The position numbers and the translations under genes are program-made. A model generated the notes under the pieces. That model was not told where the DNA came from. It saw only the letters and a list, made by a program, of their open reading frames with translations, and ran no database searches. DNA of 64,000 nt from Cristatella mucedo. Lineage: Eukaryota; Bryozoa; Phylactolaemata; Cristatellidae. The stretch is from NCBI GenBank assembly GCA_009760855.2, contig WPIO01000015.1:2320001-2384000 (forward strand). Direction: 5' to 3'. This document shows, one piece after another, positions 11,431-23,700 of this stretch (positions are counted from its first letter, which is position 1; each line of letters opens with the position of its first letter).

Positions 11431-11590
11431 ATTGCCACGACGTTTACCAGTCGCCCGCAAATGGCGGCGGCTAATGCGTCCTTAAAAACGGCCTTCACCT
11501 CCACAGCGAATTCAGTTTGCACCTTTCTGTTCCGCTGGGGCAGACACGTATAGGTTTTGTTATTGAGTCGGCGCTGGCGTTACAACGGAC
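11431..11590 (+). promoter_or_regulatory. Presumed DERL1 promoter / 5' UTR
   Basis: This CG-containing stretch before the ATG has GCAAATGGCGGCGGC (11457-11471, YY1-like) and ATTGCCACGACGT (11431-11443). The latter resembles a shortened ER-stress element (ATTGG-N-CCACG). No TATA box is obvious. The transcription start cannot be placed; regulation by ER stress is inference from the family. Confidence 0.35.
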
Positions 11591-11749
11591 ATGGCTGGTA
11601 ACGATATCGGAGCATGGTACAGGAATATACCGCAGATTACCAAGTACTGGTTCACAGGATCAGTGGTGCTGCCTTTAGCCGGTAAAATCGGGCTAGTGAC
11701 GCCGCAATCGATGATATTGAATGCCAATCTGCTTTTCCAGAAATTCCAC
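11591..11749 (+). CDS. DERL1: DERL1 exon 1 (start codon)
   Basis: 53 codons from ATGGCTGGTAACG to AAATTCCAC, followed by the donor GTAAGT. It encodes the cytosolic N-terminus and first membrane segment: DIGAWYRNIPQITKYWFTG, then PLAGKIGLVTPQS. It aligns residue for residue with the start of animal derlin-1, which fixes the start codon. Confidence 0.95.
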
Positions 11750-14700
11750 GTAAGTTAACCTGCCTGTTGACTCTGCATTGTCCATATGCAAATGTTGTGT
11801 TGTGGCACCACGCTTCTTTGATCTCAGCCTCTCGAACTGGGATTATCAATCACTGTGCATTTTCCTTTTTACGACAGCATCCTGGGGACTGAGTTGCCGT
11901 GGTTAACGGTCGGCGACACGGAAATGTGTTAATTAAGGTAGCAGTGTGTTCAAAAACATTAGTTTTAACATCATTGCCCCCAGATCAGACTTCGAGAGCT
12001 ATTCTGAAGCTTAAACCAGGCCAACTGCCTGTCCTACAATCGGAAGGCCTGTCCAGTAGCATGCTACTGCTAGCGCGACCCACAGAATGGTGCCTTCAAG
12101 GTACCGAACTTGTTTCTCGGTGGCTAACCAGGTTAATTTCTGAAATCTTGACAACCTTCTAATCTGTGATGGTATTTGACTAAAAGAGCTGTGGATACTG
12201 GACATCAGAATTGAACCAAGAGAACTTGTGCAGCTTTCGCCCACCCTCTGAACTCTTATTTTGATACTTCAAACCTTGCAAGTAAGTTCCAGCCTAGATT
12301 TAAAGCTAATCACTCCACAGTCAGAATTTCTTAGGGTGTATAACGACCTTCCTTCTAAGGAATGAAGTCTTGGGTCAGGTCTCTGCTTGTTTTGCTAGAT
12401 CTTTTGGCAGCGTTTCACACAGTTGATCACCTAGACCTTCTTGAGTGCCTCTCATCTCGCCTGGGCATCACTGGTACTGCACTGCAATGGTTAAGATCCC
12501 ATTTTATTCGGAGACTCCCCAGTATTGATTTTAATGGACTAAGGTCATCCAAAGAACCACTGATGTACTGGGTACCTCAGGGCACTGTGCTCTGCCTGAT
12601 TCTTTTGACAGTCTATACTCTCCCTCTTGCGATGTAATAATAATAAAAATAACAATAATGTACTTGATAAAGCGCCCTCAGAGAACTTAATCTTTTTCTA
12701 CGCACTTTACATTTGCTGCAAAGGGAAATGCAATTAAATATTAAGTAAAATTATGCTTGAAAAACAAACAAGATGAATAACATGGTTAGGGGTGACATGC
12801 ACAGGATCAGCATGCAATGTGGTTAGTGGCAGCATGTACAGTGTCAGCACGCATAAGCACATCAAGGACGAATCACAGGGACCCACTAAATGCTGTCCTA
12901 AATAGGTGTGCTTGTAAGTTCCTTTTTAATGTGGTCAGGTCAGGGGATGTTCTTACGCAGGTCGGGAGGGAGTTCCAGGCTTTGGGAGCATACGAACTAA
13001 ATGCACGGTCTCCAAAGAATTTAAGGTTTGTACGAGGTATTTGTAGACTGTTGGATTCCGAAAAGCGGGTGGTACGATGCTTGGCCTGATGGCGGAGTAT
13101 GTCGGAGAGATAGGCTGGAGCCAAAGAATGAAGTGACCTAAAAGTGAGCGACAAAACCTTGAAGTCAATCCGTTGCTTGACTGAGAGCCAGTGCAGGTCG
13201 GCGAGAAGCAGAGTAATGTGGCAACTGCGACGCTCACGACAGACAAGTCTAGCTGCTGAGTTTTGCACCAGCTGCAATCGCCTGATCGCACATGCTGGTA
13301 GGCCAGTAAGCAGTGAGTTGCAGAAGTCGAGACGAGATGTCACGAATGCATGGACCAACTTAGATGTGGTATCTTTATCTAAACAAGCCCGAATTTTAGC
13401 AATGTTATGAAGCTGAAAATAGGCGGATTTGACTGTGGAGCTGATATGGTCGTCTAACGAGAGGTCGCTTTGGAATATGACACCTAGATTTCGAGCTGAT
13501 TCAACAGGAGATATGCTGGCAGAGCCAATTTTGAGAGAGCCTTTCCAATTTCTGAATCACACTGGGTTTTCCCATAACTAGTAAGTTAGTTTTGTCATCG
13601 TTTAGTTTTAGAAAATTTGCTGCCATCCATGTGCGGATGTCATCAATGTATGCAGCTAGTGAGTTTAGAGAATTTGAGGTGCTCGAAGGCTGGGAGGGAT
13701 CAAAGCAAAGGTACAACTGAGTGTCATCCGCATAGAAGTGAAAGCCTAGATTGTGCTTGGCAATCACATCAGCAAGAGGGAGGGTATAATCCGTGAAAAG
13801 AACCGGACCTAGCACGGAGCCCTGAGGTACTCCATATTTCAGAGGTACTTCAGATGATCTTTGTCCATTCACGTCAATACTCTGGAGTCTCCCACTGAGA
13901 TAAGACCTGAACCACTGCAGAGCAGTGCCAGTGATGCCCAGGCGAGATGAGAGGTGCTCTAGAAGAACTTTGTGATCGATGGTGTCAAAAGCTGCCGAAA
14001 GATCGAGCAAAACAAGCAGACACACTCTACCCATGTCTGCATTCCTAAGTAGGTCGTTGTATACCCTAAGCAATGCTGACTCTGTGGAGTAATTAGCTCT
14101 AAAGCCGGACTGGAACTTACTAGCAAGGTGTGAGGTTTCGATATATGAGTTTAGCTGGTCTGCCACGACCCGTTCCAGTGTCTTTGATAGAAATGGAGTC
14201 ACCAAGCACAATCTAATCTTTCACTTCTTTGCAGATAACACTCATTTATACCTTTGCTTTGATCTCTCCAAGCCCTCTAGCTTGTCGAATTCTGTACACA
14301 CATTTGCTGCATGTATTGCTGACATCCACACATGGATTGCAGCGCACTTTCTCAAATTAAATGACAATACAACCAACTTATTAGTTATGGGCACACTAGA
14401 TGTGACTCGGAAACTGGAAAGATCATCGCTCAAAATCGATTCAAATATCTATACAACCGACTAGAATATCTCCTATCTGCACGAAATCTAGGTGTCCCGT
14501 TTCAAAGTGACCTTGCACTAGATGACAGATTGAGCTCCACGGTCAGGTCTGCCTACTTTCAGCTACCTAACATTGCTAAAATAGAGGCTTGTTTCGATTG
14601 GGATACTACATCCAAATTGGTCTATGCATCTCTGATATGGTCTCGCCTTTTGAAACTGACTGTTTGCTGGTCTACCGGCCTGTGCAATCAGGCGCTTACA

Positions 14701-17700
14701 GCACGTGCAAAACTCTGCAGCCAACCTTGTCTGTCGTGAGCATCACAGTCGCCATTTCTCGCCAAAATGCACTGGCTACCAATCAAGCAGCGCATCGACT
14801 TCAAGATTCCACCACTTACTTTTAGGTGCCTTCATTCTCTAGCTCCAGCCTGTTAAAACTACTCCCCCACCAGCCCAAGCATCGTACCACTTGCTATTCT
14901 GGCTCAAATCGTTTAGTTATACCTTGAACGAACCCCAAATCCTTTGGAGACAATGCCTTTAGTTCTTATGCTCCCAAAGTGTGGAACTCTCGACTGGCGT
15001 GTCACATCTAACAATGCTAGCCTTGATAACGCGAATGGTACCACTAATCATGTGGTCATGCTTTCTATATAGTACCTAGAAAGAGATTCAGTTCTCTGAG
15101 GGAGCTTTACAAATTTCGTGTTCTCCCAAGTCAGCCTACTTTCAGTTAAGGAATATTACCAAAATCAAGCCCTACCTAGCTAATAGTCTGACAGTCAAAC
15201 TTGTTCATGCTTGTGTAGATCGGCTAGATTATTGCAATTTCCTATATTCAGGGATCTCGGCTTGTGCCCTTGATTGTCAGCAATTCTAGCAAAATTCAGC
15301 GGCTCATACAAAAACATTCAATTCATTTTTGTATCGCCCGAAGAGAAACAAATCTCTATTCAGGTGGTTCACATATGCCATGGGGCATGAACCTACAGCA
15401 TTTTTCATGAAATACATTCACCTTGACCTTTGTTGAGGCTCATCTGTTGAACGGTGTAGCTGCCACATCAAGCCACTCCTGTCTGAGTTTCACTGGCTCC
15501 CTATCAAGTTTAGAATCGATTTTAAAATCTTGTGTCTGGCTTGCAAGTCACTTTGCTCGCTAGCACCAGCCCACCCGTCCGACCTCCATGCTCCTCCAGG
15601 ATGCTGTTGTACCACCCCATCTGTGTCTAGTCATCTTGTCATCTCTGGCACTAAATTGAAAGGTTTTGATCATCGAGCCTTCAGCTCGTATGCACATAAA
15701 GTCTGGGACTTGTTTCTAGGTATGCTCACTACCTTTAATGACCTTGCATCCTGTAAGTCCCAGCCCAAGACACATATGTTCTTGTTAGTATTGTGAGCAT
15801 GAGTGTGCACCTATTGCTAAACAGCAAACGACTTGGAGCACTCGTAACGCAACCGAACTCAACAACGTTTGATAATCAACCCTGTTCTGCAGACGTTAAT
15901 CTAACCGGAGCTTCCGTCGTCTGCGCCCAGGAACGCTGCACCTGGATTGGTTAGTAAAGGTCAGGAGGGCCCCCCAGCCTATTACCGGCAGACAACAACA
16001 TCTAGGTGCAGCACTGTCGTAGGCTGGGATACCCATTCTCTATTACGATCTCATCATTAGCTTTCCAGTCACCCTTGCGAACCTGTCTTTTTGTATGTGC
16101 CTCTGTGCTTTGCGTGGGTAACTATGTGAGATTTAGTGCACATGACTAGGTACAGGTCTTACTGACCGGTGGCCATGGATCTCTTCAGGTTTGCTTTAAT
16201 AATAATAATAAAAATACAGTTGTGTAGCACCCACAGAGAAGTTATCTCTTTCTAGGCACTTGATATGTGCTATAAAGGAAGCATTATCAAACGGTTTAGT
16301 GATATGGTATGCACCATGTCAACAAGCAAAACATGGTTAATGCGATTGCACAGGATCAGCATGTAATTAGCATGCGGGCCTAAGGATGATGGTTGTTTGC
16401 TTGATACCCTGCACGTCACTAATCCTTAGGGACTGATTCTCTTGCAGAGAAATGTGCAGTGCATAGGTAGAGATTAAGTTTTCTTGGGGTGCTATGCAAA
16501 CGACCTAGTGTTATTACTATGACTATTAATCTTATTAACAATCGTAGAAGTAAGATGGTGACTGCACGAGTAAAGTCAGAATCATTGTGTTAGGATTGTG
16601 GAAGTGAGTTCACTGTTTTAAAGATGCACTGCAAGTGTTCACAGTCTTTAAACAAAAGGGAAGTAGCTAATGAACATATTTAGTAGTTGTCGGCAATTTA
16701 ACTGCAAGTCCTTGCAAACCCTTTCGTAGTGATATGCATTAATATATTGTGTAGCTACAAAGGTCAGCGTTGACTCTTTTTTAAAACATCTAAAGTGTTT
16801 GAAAGACTACGAAGGAACTTGATTTTAACTGTAACTAGAGCATTATTAGCTAGTGCTGTTGCAAAAGGACTGACAGGAAATCGTGGGAAGCAGCACAAGG
16901 TGTGATACTAGAGACCTTTACTTTAGTGCAAAGTGTCTGTCACTACTGATGTAAGACGTTTGAATCTCTTAATAGCCGGCCTACTCGAAGCTCTCGTGGG
17001 ACCGACAAGACCATGCCAGATCCCCCCCCCCCCCCGACTTTCTTCCGGGAGCCTGCCGGGGGGGGGGGGGAGGGTGGCTCGGGTTATGTCACGCACAGTA
17101 TATCTAGCATCGGTTCAGCTGTAGTCTCATTTTACTTCTACTTTACGTAGCTTAAGTAGCATGACATACCACAAAATGGTGGCAGTGGTGCATAGTGGCA
17201 GGCTCTGTGTTATATTCATGCTTGCCTTGTTTAAAATATATATTTGTAAAATGATGCAGCTTTTTCTGCGCTCTGTACAATCAGGACTCCCGTCCTATAC
17301 CCTAAGTCGTCTTCTGTAACCTTTGCAAAACTCTTCAGCTCTTCTTGAATATCGCCAACAGCATAGCTTTCATACCACAACACTCCTGTCAGAGCTTCAC
17401 TGGCTCCCTACCAAGCATCGATATCGACTCCAAGAATCTTGCTCCGGCCAATAGCTCCACTCTCTCGCCCCAACCAATCTTTGTTATTGGACTTCCTTGC
17501 CCTCCAGTGTTCTCTCAAACCACTCGCTCTTCGGCTTCCAGTCGTCTTGCAGCTCCTCGCACTTAACTGAAGTCGTTTGACGATCGGCCCTTCAGTCCGG
17601 ATGCACTAAAAGCACGGAACTCACTTCTAACTTCTGTAATCGCCAGCACAGATTTAGCATAATTTAAGTCTCAGTTAACGATGCATCTGATGTTGCTACT

Positions 17701-20700
17701 CCGATGTGCTACTAATAAGAGTCCCTCGATGTCTTTTTTGTATACTTGAGCATGCCGTTCTAAGCTCGCTACTTATGTGCCTTTTTGTGCTTGTCTAAAC
17801 ATGAAATCTTGCTTTTCATTAACTTTTAGTTAGTCCTTCTTGTGCAGCAAGTTGTGTGTTGTTTTTTGATCAAGATGCGGTTGTCTTACAGTGCTATACA
17901 AAGGCATTATTGTTATTGTTATTGCATTTGAAATTGCATTTATTTCAGGACGAGGTTTGTATAGTAATGCTAGTGGGCGTTCTCCTGTGAAGTATGATGC
18001 ATTACAGTTACGAGTGATTGGTCAGAAATAGCCACTTTAGTTGTTAGGTGAGTTGCCAGGCAGTAACGACGAGTAAGGTCAATATCCTCCGAAATCTTAC
18101 TGTATGAATTAACGTGTCGCATGGAACAGTCGTTAAAAATGAAATTGCCCTGCCCTCTCTAGTGATCGATGGCCCAGTAGCTCTTCATTGCCTCTCCTCC
18201 CCTCACTCAGTTTGTGTTAGCCCACCAGAGCCTTTTCCAGCTTAATGACTGAGCCTCATCCAAATGTTGCTCTCACATTGTTAATCTGTTGTTTCCTGGT
18301 TTAACCTGCATACGAAGCTCGGGCTTCATGGTAGCTCTAGGTCTGTGGTTAATACTCTGGGTCTTGGCATAGTAGCATCGTAGTTGAGCATCCTATGTCT
18401 TGCTGTCTATGCATCAGATTGTCTTGTAGTATTGCCAGGCTTGTTTTTCATTCTCTGGTTTGCCACAAGAGGCTTTGCTACCTGCAGGTAGCAAAGTAAC
18501 AAGGAGGGACTTAAGTTGATGTGCACGACCCCTGAATGTGTACTGCACTGTTGTAGGCCGAACGATAGCTCAGGTGCCCCTCAATATTGCTCAGCTAGCA
18601 CCTCTCCTGTAGAATCTGTGCATAATCTGGGGAGTTGTTTCCACCGTGACCTTGATGAAGATGACCTTCTGGGTGACAACATGGGCTTCACGGTCACATT
18701 GGCTTCCGGTTACGTTTGCAAAATTTCAGGCAGGCTTCAACAACGGTGCCTCGACCGGTGCCACAGTCAAGTTGGACCGTGCATTTATGGCATTACGTCT
18801 AGATTTCTGTAAGCCTTCTTATAGCTCTTTTTTGCTGTTCAGTAAAATGGACAAACATGGTGCAAAACTCGGTAGCTGAGCTTATTGTAATGGCCAGCCA
18901 CATTACACCATTTCTCTCTCCCATGCACTGGCTCCCTGCCAAGCCGCACGTCGACTCCAAAGTTTAGTCACTCTGCGTATAAATACCTTCAGTGACTTGC
19001 TCCGACTTATTTGTCTGAAATACTTAGTTTTGGGGCATTCCCGACACCCCCAACTCCTCTTACTCTTTTTAGCTGGTTTGGTCCAGCGGTTAAGGTGCTC
19101 TCCTCGACCAAGATCTGGCCGAGGTCGTGGGCCCGAGCCCCAAGGCATATATGAAGTGCCTGAATAGAGATTAAGTTCTCTTAGGGTGCTATACAAATGA
19201 ATTATATTTAGCTATACCTTAAACCAGCCTCAAACCATTTTGAAGACTGTGCTGTCACTGTCTGTGCACTTTTGAAGCTCACAACTCTTTACTCACTGAC
19301 ACCACGATTTCAATCGACTTGATGACATTTAGAAGGTAACTAAAAACCCACCTGTTACAGCATGCACTTTGTCCACTTAATCGTATTTTACTTTTTATGC
19401 ACTCTGTGATTGTGCGTGTTATTATCACTAGAAATCAGTTTGTCTGATATCCAGCATATGTCAAGTGCATGGAAAGAGATTTAGCTTCCTAAGTCACCAT
19501 AGCAATTGTTTATTGTTACTATTAAGCATGGGGTTTGGTCTGATCGATCGAGTTGTTGGCTTTATACTACTTCCTATCATCATACGATAGTTTTGTTGAT
19601 GCCTACGCCAGCCATTGTGTACCTGCTTGCTGAGTGTGCTGCATAGTGCAAGGCAGTTCCTCTGCTTTCACTTTCAGATATGGCGGCCAATCACTGCACT
19701 TTTCTACTATCCAATCACTCCTGGAAGTGGATTCCATTATCTCCTTATGCTGTACTTCATGTACTCTTATTCAACCAGACTAGAAACAGGTTTGTCGATG
19801 TACCATCTCTTCACGTTTTCTATGCCTGCATGTATTTTACGATTGTTTTCCGAAGCCTGCCGGTTAGTTGTATCTTGTGTAGATCGGTGTTGTACCTTGC
19901 AACACATTTGTCCATGTCTAGTTGTTTAGGCAAGGTGCTAGAGAAGGGCAAGCAAAGCTACAGCACCCTTTGTTTCCCCCTTTTTATTGCTAAAAGCCTG
20001 AGAATGGAAGTTTAGCTGGCAGATCTTCATGCACCGGCTGGGCGTGGCTGCAACGATTAGCTCATTTAGCTGTTATGTCTCTGCTTCAGCCACCAGCTTG
20101 TAGCTGTGAGTCAGTGTGGGAGGACAGCAGGACTTGTGAGGATATGCTGTCGCCACTGCACTCTTAAGAAGCCTTCTCAGATATTGTTTATTTCATAAAA
20201 CAAACTACCGTGCTAATCTACTTGGTATAAAGATTGATGTTGATGTTGGCTTTTATAGATTAAGCCTCGTACAAATTCGCACCTCAAATTTTCTGGAAAG
20301 CAGCCAATCTAGAAGGTTGGGAATAGCTAGGCATGCTGTAATTTTTAATAGAATTTGCTTCTCTTGCACCTGAATGTGAACTAATTTGCCCAGTGTTGAT
20401 TGGTATGGAGATTAGTATGGTGTGCTGTATCTGAGCCAATCCTGTCAAGAGAGGTCATGATTATCAGAATTTTCCCCTTTCCACCAATGGCTTGAACTTT
20501 GAGGGTACCTGTATATAAAGTGGTAGCCCAAAAGTCCGTGCACTCTGATGATCAAGATGCAATCTCAAATATTTCATGGACAGGTGGCCCGTACCATTGT
20601 ACCACTACTTAGGATGCACACGAGTTAGCATTATACGTTATACTTATACAGTGACACTATAACAAACCGTTCATGCTATGCCTTTGGTCTGCTTACCAAG

Positions 20701-23700
20701 TGCAGAATCAAACAAAATAAAAATAATATTAATAATAATACCTCTATACAGTACCCTCAGAGAACTTAATCTCTCTTTCTAGGCAGTTTACATTTGCTAT
20801 AAAGGAAGCATGGTCGAATGGTTAGTGGTAGCATACTCAATGACAACAAGCATAACCTAGAGATGACATGCACATGGTAGCATGCAAATATGGTTAGTGG
20901 CAGCATGCATGGTATCAGAACGATTGTAGGTAACTTTAGAACAGGACTTCTAGATTTCGTGCAGATTCAACAGGAGATATGCTGGAAGAGCCGATTGTGG
21001 GTATTAACCTTTTCAATTGCTGAATCAAACTCGAATCAAAATCAAATGAGGCAAGAAAGATTTCTGATTTCGGCTGAATACATTTTGCTCTATATGTCCA
21101 CGCCACGATTACGGAAAATAAAGCTCCAGGACGTTTGATGACTTATATAGCCAAGTGTATACAACCGAAATAAGAAATCATTCTTGCCTCATTTGAAAAA
21201 AGCAGTTAAAAAATAAAAATAAAATATAATTCATTTATATAGCGCCCCAAGAGAACTTAATCTCTATTCAGGCGCTTCACATATGCCTCGGGCTCGAGCC
21301 CACGACCTCAGTCAGACCTTGGTCGGGGCGAGCACCTTAATCGCTAGAACAAACCAGCTCAGAGTTGAACTCTAATTTCAAATTTCACTCGGATGCATGA
21401 AATATTAGCCGAGTTATGGAATTTACAAGGCACCAATCGACCCTGGAAATGAAGCTGTATAAAAGTCATAAGAATGCACCTCAAGCTTCGAGCATGCTTC
21501 ACGATCTACCAAGGTTCAACAAGTTTGGGATGCAAGTTGCATACGATGCCGTCGTTGGTAAACTTTTTATTTGTAGATTTGCTTCCGGTTTACACCGGTT
21601 TAGACATGGTTTGCATAACGATTTTTTTTTGTCAAGCTAAGTCGTTTCAAGTCGTCAGAACTTCTGATCCCAGTTCTAACATATTTGTCATTCGAAAGGT
21701 ACCCATAACACATTCTGTTGTCGGACAGATTTTATAAGTATATTCTTGATATGCCCCTTTAAGGGTGTTTTGTCCTGGCTGTTTTCCTATCGTCCTTTTT
21801 TTATCGTCCTGCACTCTCGAACGATCAGCTTTTTTTTATCTAGTTATGTGACACCGTGTACCAAGCGGCAAGAAACAACAGCGTGTGGTCTTTTAGCCAT
21901 TTATAGCCTCAGGGGTGACCGCTTGGGTGACCACTGCGGTCTCTTGAGTGCCTTTGGTAGATGATAGTAATAATAATAATGATAAAAATACACTTGATAC
22001 AGCACCGTCAGAGAACTCAATCTCTTTCTAGGCGCTTTACATTTGCTGCCACGGTGTGACCGAGAGACGCTTTCGACTGTGTGACCAAGCTACGCCTTCT
22101 GCAGTGTGACCTAGATTTGATTGTGGTGCCTTGCCAGTCTCACTGTGGGCATCCTCTAGGTGCACTCATTGGTACAGTTCTCTTGCTGCATTGGCCAGCA
22201 AGATCACAGGTTGCATGGAAGTTCCATGGCAGGCAGCCGACCGAGAGGATTTGTCTACTTTTCCATTGCCGTGACCAAAAGCCGACAACGGCAGCCTCTT
22301 TCAGGTTTCCCTTGACTTGTTTTCAGTTTGCAGCTGCCCGGGGCTTGTAAAACCCCTCCAGCAGTATGGTTTTTGATTGGGACCTGTTGGTCATGTGTCG
22401 ATGCTGCACAGCTTAAACTACCTATCAGATCTACTGCCCCACCAGGCTAAGCATCGTACCACCCACTTTTTGGAATCTAACTGTTTACCTATACCTCGCA
22501 CAAACCTCAAATTATTTGGAGACCGTGCCTTTAGACTTCGTTTAGACTTTTTTGTATAGACTCTTTAGACTTCGTTCCATGGTGTCCCAAAGATATATGT
22601 GTACTTTCGTGCCAGCTTTCGATTAACTTGTGGGCATGAGGACAGTGGGACTGCGTAGTATTCAACTGGGGCATGCACCACATTATGGCTAATATACAGT
22701 CAGTTATGCCCCAGTTAGGCTGGGCTAATGCCATAGTGATCACCCACCAACCATCCGTGTGGCTCTTGCACTCGTAGCTTGTCGTGACAATGATTCGAAT
22801 GAATGTTGGTTAGGATCTACTGGGCCCTTTAAGATCCACATGCACAGTAAATGGAGTGCTGCATGGAGAGGGATGCAGCTGCTCGCACCCTTTCTCTTTC
22901 TTGGCATAGGGTTTGATCTCTTGGCATACTGCTCTTTTCATGAAGCTCTTTTCTGCATGCTGCACGAGTTGCATTGAGATTGTAATGAGCAATTTGGCTG
23001 ACGCAGACATTCCAGTGGTTCTCCTGTGTCGACTCTGCACGGCAATATGATTTTTTGTGGTTCATCATAAAACAGATTATACTTGTAGGTATCTTCAGTG
23101 GCAAACCGGCTGACTATCTTTTTCTGCTCTTATTCAATTGGGTCAGCCTGGTTGTGATTGGGCTTATTCTGAATGTTATGGTAAGTGACTCTCAATGTTA
23201 TTATATGTTGCTTGATGTAAGTGCTTGTTGCAGTCATAGTCACTGTAAGAATAGGTCTTGCTAGCCTGCTTAATGGGCTGGACAATGCTGTACGTATGCA
23301 AACTGTTGCCTTTAAAAAACTGAATAGATATCGCCACCTTAAGGAGACAAGAATGCCAACTCTTATGTGTTTCTTTACAGTATGTCATGCTGTTGGACAT
23401 GCTCCTTTAGATCTGTGCCGTCAGTATACCACAGCCCTGTCTTGTATTTATTAGTAAATAAGTATAATAATAATAATAACATTTATGTAGTATTATGTTT
23501 TACCCTAAGAGAACTTCTGGTGATCTCAGAATATGAACCTAATGTGTTCCTGTTTTGGGTTCATAACCCGGGTCATTTATAGCCCGGATCGTGATTTCTC
23601 TTAAGTTACAATGGAAGAAAATATAATTTGTTTCCGAGCCGGCAAAATCGTTCCTGTACTGATAAATAAGAAATAAAAACACCGCTATGTTTGGAATGCT

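Noticed and set aside
19615-19677. Start codon for derlin at 19615
   Set aside because: The true N-terminus is in exon 1 at 11591; 19615-19677 is intronic.
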